This document shows positions 1-7,670 of a stretch of 9,397 bases of DNA, piece by piece. Position numbers and translations under genes: made by a program. The stretch covers positions 1-9,397 of the forward strand of contig DASTCC010000114.1 in the NCBI GenBank assembly GCA_035711465.1. Direction: 5' to 3'. The notes under the pieces are model-generated. The model made no database searches and was not told where the DNA came from. It saw only the letters and a list, made by a program, of their open reading frames with translations. The DNA is from DASTCC01 sp035711465 (GTDB taxonomy: Bacteria > Acidobacteriota > Vicinamibacteria > Vicinamibacterales > SCN-69-37). Numbering within the stretch: the first letter of the stretch is position 1; the number at the start of each line of letters is the position of its first letter.

Positions 1-726
<726 letters not shown>

Positions 727-744
727 CGACCGTTCTCTCTCGCG

Positions 745-3042
745 TCAGGCCGCCGGCAGCTCGACGGTGAACGCCGTGCCGGTCGGGCGCGCCTCGCCCG
801 CCTCGATCGCACCGCCGTGCTCGACCACGATCCGCCGGACGATCGCGAGCCCCAGGCCGCTGCCCCGCCCCTTGGTCGAGTAGTACGGCATGAACAGCTT
901 GTCACGATCGGCGGGCGGCACACCCGGGCCGTTGTCGGTGACCGTGAGACGAACGAGCCCGCTGGCGAGATCGTGCGCGGTCGTGACGCGAATCGTCGGC
1001 ACGCCGCCGTCGGGCCGCGCCGGCGCCGCCGGCCCGCCGAGCGCCTCGAGCGCGTTGTCGACGAGATTGATGATCACCTGGCGGATCTGCTCGGCGTCGA
1101 AGCGCACCGGCGGCAGGTCCGGCGCCAGATCGCGCTCGATCCGGATCTGGCCGTGCTGCAGGACGCCGGCGTACAGCCGCAGCGCGTCGTCGACGAGCCG
1201 GTTGAGATCGGCGGGGACCATGCGCGGCCCGCGCAGCCGCGCGAACTGCGCGAACTCGTCGACCAGCCCCTTCAGCGCCTCGACCTCGACGATGATCGCG
1301 TCGGTGCACTCGTGGACGAGCGCCTGCGTCGCCCGCGGCGCGCCGGCGAAGTGGCGGCGCAGGCGATCGGCGCTCAGCTGGATCGGCGTCAGCGGATTCT
1401 TGATCTCGTGCGCGAGCCGCCGTGCGACGTCGCGCCAGGCGGCGACGCGTTGCGCGCGGATCAGCGGCGTGACGTCGTCGAGCACGAGCACCGCGCCCTC
1501 GCGGCGCCCGGCGTCGCCGGTGAGGACGGTGGCCGTCGCCGCGAGATGGAGCTCGCGGTCGTCGCGCGCGAGCATGATCTCCTGCACCAGCCGGTCGGCG
1601 CCGGCCGCTTCGGTGGCCTCGACGAGCGGCAGCAGCGGCCGCAGATCCTCGCGCGCGAACACCGCGAGCGCCGGCACGTCGATCGCCGCTTCGTCGAGGC
1701 CGAGCAGCCGTTCGGCGGCGCCGTTGACGGTCGAGATCCGTCCCTCGGCGTCGAGCGAGATGACCCCGGTCGCGGCGCGCTCGAGGATGGTCTCGATGTA
1801 GCGGCGGCGCGCCTCGACTTCGATGTTCGTGCGCTCGAGATCGAGCCGCGATTGATCCAGCTTCTCGCGGCTCGTGCGCAGTTCGGCCGCCATCATGTTG
1901 AACGCCTCGACCAGCGAGCCGAGCTCGTCGCTCGTTTCCGGCTCGAGGCGGAAATCGAGCTGTCCGGCGCCGATGGCGCGGGCGCCTTCGGCCAGCATCT
2001 GCACCGGCCGCGTGATGCGCTTGGCGAGATACAGGCCCATCCACGTCGCGCCGATCAGAATCAGCAGCGTCACGGCGAGGAAGATCGAGAGGTAGACGCC
2101 CTGGATGGGCCCCTTGAGCACCTGGAGCGCCTGGTAGCGCTGATACGCGTCGGTGGCGACGAGCGCCTGCGCGCGCACGTCCGATCCGAGATGCTGCGAC
2201 ACCACGACCGCGCCGACGACGGCGCCGTCGGGGCCGAGAATCGGGCCGGCGGTGCGCACCAGGACGCCGCCGCTGTCGAGCGGATCCTGCGTGCTCTCGT
2301 CCCTGCCGGACGTGATCGCCTGGGTCGCGAGCCGATCGGCGGAGGCGCGGACGTGATCGCGCGGCAGCGACTCGGCCTCCTTGGCCACGAGCAGCGACGC
2401 CGCCGGCGTTCCGGTGGCGTCGAGGGCCACGCCGTAGAGCTCGACCATGCCGTCGCGCAGCGTCGCCAGTTCCGCGTCGAGCATCGGGCCGAGCGCCGCG
2501 ACGTCCTGATCGGCCACGGCGGCGGCCGGCAGCGTGCGCGCGAGCCGGCCGGCGCGCAGCTGAATCGCGTCCTTGCGCTCGAGGTAGTAGCGGCTGGCGA
2601 TGAACTGCGCGGCGCCGATGATGTCGGGCACCGGCTCGCTGAACCAGCGCGCCGCGCTGTTGCTGATGATCTCGCTGCCGCTCATCAGCACCAGCACGGC
2701 CGGCACGATCGTCATCGCCAGCAGCGCGGCGACGAGCTTGGCGCGGAAGCGCGCGAACGGCGCCGCCTGCCGCTGCTCGACCCAGAGCTTCAGCAGGTTG
2801 CGCGCCAGCACGAACAGCAGCGCGAGGATCAGCGCGATGTCGACGCCGACGAGCGCGTAGAGCAGGACGTCGGCGAGCACCGGCAGCGACATCTGCGTCG
2901 TGCTCTCGGACAGCCAGAACAGGCCGCCGAGGAGCGCGATCAGCACCACCGCGGCGGCGAGCAGGACGCGCGGGTTGTCGAGCGGACGCTTCCGCGGCTC
3001 CGCCGGAGGTCGCGCGCCGGGGGACAGGGTCCGGAACAGCAT
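745..3042 (-). CDS. ntrY: NtrY-type membrane sensor histidine kinase
   Basis: 765 residues, close to the usual size of NtrY kinases. N-terminal hydrophobic segments lie at about 26-44, 56-80 and 103-121. A probable extracytoplasmic sensor region (about 122-315) follows, then a further membrane segment (316-340), HAMP (about 341-392), a coiled stretch, PAS (about 415-525), HisKA with phospho-acceptor H545 in HEIKNPLTPIQLSADRLRR, and HATPase_c with N box around N663, G1 DNGPGVP (703-709) and G2 GRGSGLGL (725-732). All catalytic boxes are intact. The sequence just after the histidine is the hallmark of the NtrY group (COG5000). The kinase should autophosphorylate and pass phosphate to the NtrX-type regulator encoded 18 bp downstream. 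The ATG at 3042 is chosen because it lies 8 bp after the DUF4390-like stop; a longer frame would overlap that gene. The ligand cannot be read: no nitrogen genes are in view, so a nitrogen role is family knowledge only. Confidence 0.9.
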   Translation of the reverse strand: MLFRTLSPGARPPAEPRKRPLDNPRVLLAAAVVLIALLGGLFWLSESTTQMSLPVLADVLLYALVGVDIALILALLFVLARNLLKLWVEQRQAAPFARFRAKLVAALLAMTIVPAVLVLMSGSEIISNSAARWFSEPVPDIIGAAQFIASRYYLERKDAIQLRAGRLARTLPAAAVADQDVAALGPMLDAELATLRDGMVELYGVALDATGTPAASLLVAKEAESLPRDHVRASADRLATQAITSGRDESTQDPLDSGGVLVRTAGPILGPDGAVVGAVVVSQHLGSDVRAQALVATDAYQRYQALQVLKGPIQGVYLSIFLAVTLLILIGATWMGLYLAKRITRPVQMLAEGARAIGAGQLDFRLEPETSDELGSLVEAFNMMAAELRTSREKLDQSRLDLERTNIEVEARRRYIETILERAATGVISLDAEGRISTVNGAAERLLGLDEAAIDVPALAVFAREDLRPLLPLVEATEAAGADRLVQEIMLARDDRELHLAATATVLTGDAGRREGAVLVLDDVTPLIRAQRVAAWRDVARRLAHEIKNPLTPIQLSADRLRRHFAGAPRATQALVHECTDAIIVEVEALKGLVDEFAQFARLRGPRMVPADLNRLVDDALRLYAGVLQHGQIRIERDLAPDLPPVRFDAEQIRQVIINLVDNALEALGGPAAPARPDGGVPTIRVTTAHDLASGLVRLTVTDNGPGVPPADRDKLFMPYYSTKGRGSGLGLAIVRRIVVEHGGAIEAGEARPTGTAFTVELPAA

Positions 3043-3050
3043 GATCGCGG

Positions 3051-3596
3051 TCAGCGGATGTAGGTGAACGCGGCGCGGCCCGACGCCTCGTCGCGGCCCC
3101 ACGGCCAGAAGAACCAGAGCGAGAACGTCGTCTTCGGCGACTTGTGCAGCCGCACGCGGACGTAGTAATCGGCGTTGGCTTCGAGCGGCGACGCCGGATC
3201 GAGCGGCACCCGCTCGAACGCGGTGATCAGCGCCCGGACGTCCGCTTCCTCCTCGGTGCGCTTCGACGAGATCACCTTGCCGTCGTGCACCTTGGTCACC
3301 TGGTAGCCGCCGGTGAGGCTGTCGAACTTCACCGAGGCGGCGACGGTCGCCGCGGCGACCGTGTCGTCGAAGAAGATCGCCGGCTTGCGCAGCGCGACCT
3401 CGTAGGTCAGCGTCAGCAGCAGCCCGCTCTTGACGATCGACAGCGTGTCGCCGTTGAGCGCGTCCGACGAGGTGAACGACGCGTAGACGCGGCCGCCGTC
3501 GACGAGCGCCGTGACCTTGATCTCGCCCTCGGCGTGCACCACCGCGACCGCCGCGACGACCGCGGCCGCCACCGTCGCGGCGAAACGCAGCCTCAT
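3051..3596 (-). CDS. DUF4390-like exported protein
   Basis: 181 residues. The N-terminus MRLRF followed by an Ala/Val-rich core and VHA-EGE is a typical signal peptide with likely cleavage after residue 22, so the mature protein should be periplasmic. The rest looks like a mostly beta domain (IKVTALVDGGRVYASFTSSD, then SLLLTLTYEV-type strands) ending in an aromatic segment SLWFFWPWGR. This resembles DUF4390 proteins, which in several proteobacteria are encoded next to an NtrY/NtrX pair; that recalled context is the main support. No catalytic motif is visible. Its ATG overlaps the nrdR stop in an ATGA arrangement (4-bp overlap), and ntrY starts 8 bp after its stop, so it is translationally linked to both. 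A role as accessory or sensory partner of the kinase is inference only. Confidence 0.7.
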   Translation of the reverse strand: MRLRFAATVAAAVVAAVAVVHAEGEIKVTALVDGGRVYASFTSSDALNGDTLSIVKSGLLLTLTYEVALRKPAIFFDDTVAAATVAASVKFDSLTGGYQVTKVHDGKVISSKRTEEEADVRALITAFERVPLDPASPLEANADYYVRVRLHKSPKTTFSLWFFWPWGRDEASGRAAFTYIR

Positions 3597-4051
3597 TCGC
3601 GGCCCCTGAACAGCTGATTGAGCTCGTTGCGGAACTCGTCGAGATCGCGGAAGTTCCGGTAGACGGACGCGAATCGCACGAAGGCGACCTTGTCGAGCTG
3701 CTTGAGATCCTGCATCACGTAGGCGCCGATCTCCTCGGTGCTGATCTCGCGCTCCGGCTTCTCCTGCAGCGCGGCCTCGACCTTGTCGGCGATGGCGTCG
3801 AGCGCCGCCACCCGCACCGGACGCTTCTCGCACGCCTTGAGCAGGCCGGCGACCAGCTTCTGGCGCTCGAAGCGCTCGCGCCGGCCGTCCTTCTTGACGA
3901 CCATGTAGGGAATTTCGTCGATGCGCTCGTAGCTCGTGAATCGCCGGCCGCACTCGAGACACTCCCGCCGCCGGCGGATGACCTCGCCTTCCTTGCTCTC
4001 GCGCGAGTCGACGACCTTGTCGCCGAGATGGCCGCAGTAAGGACACTTCAC
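3593..4051 (-). CDS. nrdR: Transcriptional repressor NrdR
   Basis: 152 residues, the standard NrdR length. An N-terminal zinc ribbon has C3-P-Y-C6 and C31-L-E-C34, with the basic stretch RRRREC between them. An ATP-cone domain follows (about 49-139), starting PYMVVKKDGRRERFERQKL. NrdR senses ATP/dATP through the cone and represses ribonucleotide reductase operons by binding NrdR boxes. The start codon is GTG (4051-4049), giving MKCPYCG; a GGAG lies about 11 bases upstream. The gene sits 22 bp after the flippase-like gene and overlaps the next gene by 4 bp. No ribonucleotide reductase gene and no obvious NrdR box are seen in the window, so it must act in trans. Identification is secure. Confidence 0.96.
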   Translation of the reverse strand: MKCPYCGHLGDKVVDSRESKEGEVIRRRRECLECGRRFTSYERIDEIPYMVVKKDGRRERFERQKLVAGLLKACEKRPVRVAALDAIADKVEAALQEKPEREISTEEIGAYVMQDLKQLDKVAFVRFASVYRNFRDLDEFRNELNQLFRGRE

Positions 4052-4073
4052 GCCGGTGTGCTCCGTGGACGCG

Positions 4074-5099
4074 TCACGACGTCTCCGCGCGGGCCTCGGC
4101 CCGCAGCCCCTTGAGGTTGCCGAAGGTCAGCCCATCCTGCCACATGAACACGAGCCCGAGCAGCGTGACCGGCACGAACGAGACCGCGTGCAGCACGATG
4201 GCCGCGGCGCCGGCGACGTCGGGATCGGCGCCGAAAATCCGGGTCAGCGCCAGCAGGTAGAGGGTGTGAAATCCGCCCGCGCCGCCCGGCGTCGGCAGCG
4301 ACACGCCGACGAGCAGGTAGCCCATCACCAGGAACGAGCCTACGAACGAAAACGTCAAATCGAATGCGCGCGACGTGAGCCAGATGCCCAATGCGATCGA
4401 GATCCAGAGCGGAAGCGACCAGGCGATGGCCAGCGCCAGATGGCCGGGACTCCGCAGGATCTTGAGCCCTTCGGCGAACGTCTGCACGAATCGTCCTGCT
4501 TTTTCCGCGAATCGCGCCGGCAGCCTGGCCGCGAGCCGCATCGTCCACCGTCCCAGCCGCTCGGGATGGCCGGCAAAGACGAACAGCGCCGCCAGGCCGG
4601 CGACCGAGACCACCGCCGCGACAATGCCCGCAGCTCGCACCTCCGGACCGACGTCGAGACCCGATGCGGCAATCGCGACATCGAACAGGAGCAGCACCGT
4701 ACACATGTCGAGCAGGCGCTCGACGATGATCGTGGCGAAGGTCGAGGTCGCGTTGAGGCCTTCGGTGCGCGCCAGCAGAAACGGCCGGAGCACTTCGCCG
4801 ACGCGGCCCGGCAGCAGAAACGTCGCCGCGAACCCGATGACGGTGGTGCGAAACGCGGTGCGATATCGCGCCCGCCCGATCGGCGTCAGCAGCACGCGCC
4901 AGCGCGTGGCGCGGACGCCGTAAGTCAGCATCGTGACCACCACCGCCGCGATGATGTACAGCGGACGGGCCTGGCGGATGTGCCGGCCGACCTCGCGCAG
5001 ATCGATGCTCGAGACGAACAGCCAGAGCAGGCCGATCGTGAGGATGCCGATGAAGAGAGTCCGCCAGGGCAGTCGGGAAGCAGACGGCTCGGTCGCCAT
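4074..5099 (-). CDS. Flippase-like integral membrane protein (LPG synthase transmembrane / UPF0104 family)
   Basis: 341 residues from ATG 5099, with about eight hydrophobic segments across the length. Family-type motifs are visible: LPGRVGEVLRP (96-106) in an N-terminal loop and LPTPGGAGGFH (268-278) near the C-terminus. These match the transmembrane domain of lysyl-phosphatidylglycerol synthase/flippase proteins (PF03706, YbhN-like). The soluble aminoacyl-transferase domain of MprF is absent, so it should not itself make lysyl-PG; substrate and direction are unknown, and a lipid or glycolipid translocation role is inference. A TTG at 5153 would add 18 basic, Ser/Arg-rich residues. ATG 5099 is preferred because a TATAGT-like minus-strand -10 box (5165-5160) would put transcription start near 5153, although no Shine-Dalgarno is evident. 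It is the first gene of the minus-strand run. Confidence 0.85.
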   Translation of the reverse strand: MATEPSASRLPWRTLFIGILTIGLLWLFVSSIDLREVGRHIRQARPLYIIAAVVVTMLTYGVRATRWRVLLTPIGRARYRTAFRTTVIGFAATFLLPGRVGEVLRPFLLARTEGLNATSTFATIIVERLLDMCTVLLLFDVAIAASGLDVGPEVRAAGIVAAVVSVAGLAALFVFAGHPERLGRWTMRLAARLPARFAEKAGRFVQTFAEGLKILRSPGHLALAIAWSLPLWISIALGIWLTSRAFDLTFSFVGSFLVMGYLLVGVSLPTPGGAGGFHTLYLLALTRIFGADPDVAGAAAIVLHAVSFVPVTLLGLVFMWQDGLTFGNLKGLRAEARAETS

Positions 5100-5182
5100 A
5101 GAAGGGGTCACGGGGGCCCGCGAGCGGCGTCCGGTGGAGCGCGTCGCAGCCAAGGTTCTACTATAAGATTGGCGGCAAGTCG
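5100..5182. promoter_or_regulatory. Divergent intergenic region with possible promoters
   Basis: This 83-bp gap between divergent genes contains a small AT-rich island (5156-5170) in otherwise GC-rich DNA. On the minus strand TATAGT (5165-5160) is a good -10 candidate for the flippase-nrdR-ntrYX run; on the plus strand the overlapping TATAAG (5162-5167) could serve the gene at 5183. No convincing -35 element was found at 16-19 bp spacing on either strand, so exact promoters are uncertain. Confidence 0.4.
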
Positions 5183-6274
5183 ATGGGAAAGCGAGAGTTA
5201 TTCATCATCTGCGCGTTCGTCGTGGCCGGCGTGGCAGCGTATCAACTGAGCGCCCCGCCGGCCGCCGAAGGCCAGGGGTTCTCGCTCACGAGGTTTCTTC
5301 AGGGCATCCGGCGCGAGGTCAACCCCGCCTCGGCGTCCTACGAGCAGCGCGGCCGGATTCCGCTCGGCCGCGGGATCAAAGAGCTGCGGTTCAGCGGCGC
5401 GGTGCGCCAGCTGCGCATCACCGGCGAGGATCGCGAGGACCTCGAATACGAGCTGGTGGTCAACTCCAGCGGTCCCGACGAGGCGACCGCCACGAGCTAC
5501 GCCAAGCGCACCATGCTTCAGCCCGACGAAATCGACGAGACGCTGACGCTCGAGATCAACTATCCCGAGGAAGCGACGCAGACGGCCGGTCTGTCACTGC
5601 GCGTGCCGCACGAGATCGCGGTGCGGATCAGCGGCCGCGGCACGCCAGTGGTCACCAACGTGCACGCCGTGTATCTCGAGAGCCTGCTCGGCGACGCGAC
5701 GCTCGAGGGGATCAACGGCGAGGTGCACGGCAGTCACCGATCCGGACGGCTCACGGTGAAGGGCGCCGAGCGCGTCGACCTCACGCTCAACAGCTCGCGC
5801 GCGACGCTGGTCGACATCTCGCGCGGCCTGACGCTGAACGTCCAGGGCGGCGAGTGCTCGGTCTCCGAGTCGCGAGGGCCGGTGACCATCGAAGGTCGAA
5901 ACGCGGAGATGCGCGTCGCCGACCACGACGGCGACATCCGCGTCACCGGCACCGGCGGCAACCTGCGCATCGACGCCCCCGGAGGCTGGGTCAAAGCCGA
6001 CGTGCAGCGGATGGAAGTCGAGGTCACGGTCGACACCGCGGTGCCGATGACGCTCTTCACGACCGACGAGCCGCTGCGGCTGCTCCTGCCCGACGAGGCC
6101 AAGCTCGCCGTCGACGCGGCGACGAGCGGCGGAGAAATCCAGTCGAGCGAATTCGATCTCACGCCCGACGTTCGCGGTCGCGACGCGCGCCTCTCCCACA
6201 ACTTCGGCGCATCGCAACCGAAAATCGCGCTGCGCAATTCACGCGGAGACATTGTCATCCGACGTCGCAAGTGA
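5183..6274 (+). CDS. DUF4097-like beta-repeat envelope protein with N-terminal membrane anchor
   Basis: 363 residues. MGKRE precedes a single hydrophobic segment (about 6-20) ending near YQLSAPPAAEGQG, which is a signal anchor or cleavable signal. The body is a run of short alternating beta-strand phrases rich in Gly, Asn and Thr, such as LRFSGAVRQLRITGEDRED, DATLEGINGEVHGSH, LTVKGAERVDLTLNSS, VTIEGRNAEMRVADHDGDIRVTGTGGNLRIDAP and IALRNSRGDIVIRRR. This is the pattern of DUF4097/DUF2807 adhesin-like beta-solenoids. No enzymatic motif is seen and the role is unknown. ATG 5183 puts the hydrophobic segment at the N-terminus; the Shine-Dalgarno is weak (GGCGGCAAG). It lies 27 bp ahead of purC on the same strand, so the two may be co-transcribed. 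Confidence 0.75.
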   Translation: MGKRELFIICAFVVAGVAAYQLSAPPAAEGQGFSLTRFLQGIRREVNPASASYEQRGRIPLGRGIKELRFSGAVRQLRITGEDREDLEYELVVNSSGPDEATATSYAKRTMLQPDEIDETLTLEINYPEEATQTAGLSLRVPHEIAVRISGRGTPVVTNVHAVYLESLLGDATLEGINGEVHGSHRSGRLTVKGAERVDLTLNSSRATLVDISRGLTLNVQGGECSVSESRGPVTIEGRNAEMRVADHDGDIRVTGTGGNLRIDAPGGWVKADVQRMEVEVTVDTAVPMTLFTTDEPLRLLLPDEAKLAVDAATSGGEIQSSEFDLTPDVRGRDARLSHNFGASQPKIALRNSRGDIVIRRRK

Positions 6275-6301
6275 TAGGCTGCGCTTCTTTCACGGCGCGC
6301 G

Positions 6302-7198
6302 ATGCCTGCTTCCGTTGTTCTTGAAACCAACCTGTCGGGATTGACGCTCGCGCGGCGCGGCAAGGTCCGCGACGTCTACGATCTCGGCGAGCATCTGCTC
6401 ATCGTCGCGACCGATCGCATCTCCGCCTTCGATTACGTGCTCGGCTCGGGCATTCCCGACAAGGGCAAAGTGCTGACGCAGATGTCGGCGTTCTGGTTCT
6501 CGCGCGTCGGCGATCTGACGCCCCATCATCTGGTGTCGATCGACGTCGCCGACTTCCCCGCCGTCACCCGGCCGCATCACGACGTGCTGCGCGGGCGCAC
6601 GATGCTGGTGAAGAAGACCGAGCCGCTGCCGGTCGAATGCGTGGCGCGCGGATATCTGTCGGGATCGGGCTGGAAAGACTACCAGAAGACCGGCGCGGTC
6701 TGCGGCATCGGTCTCCCGTCGGGCCTGCGCGAATCGGATCGGCTCCCGCGCACGATTTTCACGCCGGCCACCAAGGCCGAATCAGGCCACGACGAGAACA
6801 TCAGCGAAGCGGAAGCCGGCGCCATCGTTGGCGCCGCGCGCATCGAACGGCTGCGCGATCTGACGCTCGCGATCTACGAGCGCGGCGTCGAGCACGCCGC
6901 CCGCTGCGGCATCATCATCGCCGATACCAAGTTCGAGTTTGGGACGATCGGCGATCAGCTCGTCCTGATCGACGAGGTGCTGACGCCGGACTCGTCGCGC
7001 TTCTGGCCGCGCGATCAGTACGCGCCCGGCAAGAGCCAGCCGAGCTACGACAAGCAGTTCGTGCGCGACTACCTCGAGCAGATCGGCTGGAACAAGCAGC
7101 CGCCCGTCCCGTCCCTTCCCGACGACGTCGTCATCAAGACGCGCGAGAAGTACGTGCAGGCGCTCGAACGCCTGTCCGGTCAACCGCTCGCGGCCTAG
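6302..7198 (+). CDS. purC: Phosphoribosylaminoimidazole-succinocarboxamide (SAICAR) synthase
   Basis: 298 residues, the longer yeast Ade1-like form rather than the roughly 240-residue E. coli-like form. It joins CAIR and aspartate using ATP to make SAICAR in de novo purine synthesis. Seen in order: RRGKVRDVYDLG (18-29, nucleotide loop), VATDRISAFDYVLGSGIPDKG, the first family signature around LPVECVARGYLSGSGW (S where the pattern usually has T/A before GS), the insert SGHDENIS typical of the long form, the second signature IADTKFEFG (about 206-214) and LIDEVLTPDSSRFWP. It appears complete and active. No Shine-Dalgarno precedes ATG 6302. The stop at 7198 lies 9 bp before the small HTH gene, so the two are probably co-transcribed. 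No other purine gene is in the window. Confidence 0.96.
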   Translation: MPASVVLETNLSGLTLARRGKVRDVYDLGEHLLIVATDRISAFDYVLGSGIPDKGKVLTQMSAFWFSRVGDLTPHHLVSIDVADFPAVTRPHHDVLRGRTMLVKKTEPLPVECVARGYLSGSGWKDYQKTGAVCGIGLPSGLRESDRLPRTIFTPATKAESGHDENISEAEAGAIVGAARIERLRDLTLAIYERGVEHAARCGIIIADTKFEFGTIGDQLVLIDEVLTPDSSRFWPRDQYAPGKSQPSYDKQFVRDYLEQIGWNKQPPVPSLPDDVVIKTREKYVQALERLSGQPLAA

Positions 7199-7207
7199 AG
7201 CAGGCGC

Positions 7208-7420
7208 ATGCTCCGAGACGACCTCCAGACGCTCGTCCAGCAGATGCTCGATCGCGGCATCCGTTTCGAGGAAGCGCAGAAGGAATTCGAGAAGGTCTTC
7301 ATCACCCGCGCGCTGAACAAGACGAACTTCAACGTCTGCAAAGCCGCGCGCATGACCGGCCTGCACCGCAACACGCTCAGCCGCAAGATGGCGGCCTATC
7401 GGATCAAGAAAAGCGCTTAG
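7208..7420 (+). CDS. Small stand-alone Fis-type HTH protein
   Basis: 70 residues. The N-terminal half (LRDDLQTLVQQMLDRGIRFEEAQKEFEK) is predicted helical. The C-terminal half, FITRALNKTNFNVCKAARMTGLHRNTLSRKMAAYRI, matches the Fis/NtrC C-terminal HTH (HTH_8, PF02954): helix, NxxxAAxxxGxxRxTLxxK recognition unit, basic tail KK. It therefore resembles the DNA-binding part of a sigma-54 activator or a short Fis, without receiver or AAA+ domains. It is likely a dimeric nucleoid-associated or regulatory DNA-binding protein; its targets are unknown. It starts 9 bp after purC with a weak AGCAGG upstream, suggesting co-expression. The stop codon TAG ends at 7420, and that final G is also the first base of the long inverted repeat, so the gene's 3' end may have been set by arrival of that element. 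Confidence 0.85.
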   Translation: MLRDDLQTLVQQMLDRGIRFEEAQKEFEKVFITRALNKTNFNVCKAARMTGLHRNTLSRKMAAYRIKKSA

Positions 7421-7445
7421 GTTCCGGGGTTCTCGGGGTTCCGGG
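7420..7445 (+). repeat. Left 26-bp terminal inverted repeat
   Basis: This is an exact reverse complement of 7760-7785. It begins GGTTCCGGGG at the last base of the fis-like stop codon and ends ...TTCCGGG. Pairing breaks one base outside (7419 and 7786 are both A) and one base inside (7446 T against 7759 C). Confidence 0.9.
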
Positions 7446-7453
7446 TTCCGGGG
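7426..7453 (+). other. Potential G-quadruplex, plus strand
   Basis: Four G-tracts lie at 7426-7429, 7435-7438, 7443-7445 and 7450-7453, separated by loops of 5, 4 and 4 bases. This fits the usual G3+N1-7 rule. In a read-through purC-fis transcript the motif would start 5 nt after the stop codon. Only motif fit is shown; folding is not. Confidence 0.5.
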
Positions 7454-7502
7454 TTCCGCGGTTCTGGTTCCGCGGTTCTCGGGGTTCGGGGTTCCGAGGT
7501 TC

Positions 7503-7554
7503 GGTTCTGGGTTCCGGTTCTGGGTTCCGGTTCTGGGTTCCGGTTCTGGGGTTC
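7503..7554 (+). repeat. 13-bp tandem repeat, inner end of left arm
   Basis: GGTTCTGGGTTCC occurs three times without change (7503-7515, 7516-7528, 7529-7541), then a fourth time with one extra G and an altered end (7542-7554). The exact reverse complement is at 7681-7693 in the right arm, followed by a near copy at 7694-7706. The two arms therefore differ in copy number, as expected from repeat slippage. Confidence 0.9.
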
Positions 7555-7556
7555 GC

Positions 7557-7668
7557 ACCCGTGGCGAACGTCGAATTCCCGACGATCGGACATAGCGGTG
7601 CTGTCCACGCTCCGGGGAAATAGCTACCGTGTGTCGCCACGAGCACCAGGTGGGCCGGAAGCGACACG
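7557..7668. other. Structured non-repeat core of the palindrome
   Basis: About 112 bp with balanced composition, unlike the arms. Nested inverted repeats: CGTGGCGA (7560-7567) with TCGCCACG (7634-7641); TTCCC (7576-7580) with GGGAA (7615-7619); and a hairpin at 7588-7606 (GGAC.AGC / GCT.GTCC with an AT bulge and GGT loop). Two alternative hairpins use the same bases: GTTCGC (7551-7556) with GCGAAC (7564-7569), and GTGTCGC (7631-7637) with GCGACAC (7661-7667). The outer 8-bp stem cannot coexist with these two, so two conformations are possible. No open frame of note. Confidence 0.6.
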
Positions 7669-7670
7669 GA

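Noticed and set aside
5100..5153. TTG start at 5153 for the flippase-like gene
   Set aside because: It would add a basic, low-complexity N-terminus not needed by the fold and would place translation start at the likely transcription start of the TATAGT promoter candidate.
4056..5249. A 397-codon plus-strand frame opposite the flippase-like gene
   Set aside because: Low-complexity Arg/Gln/Asp-rich product; the minus strand carries a coherent multi-pass membrane protein with family motifs.
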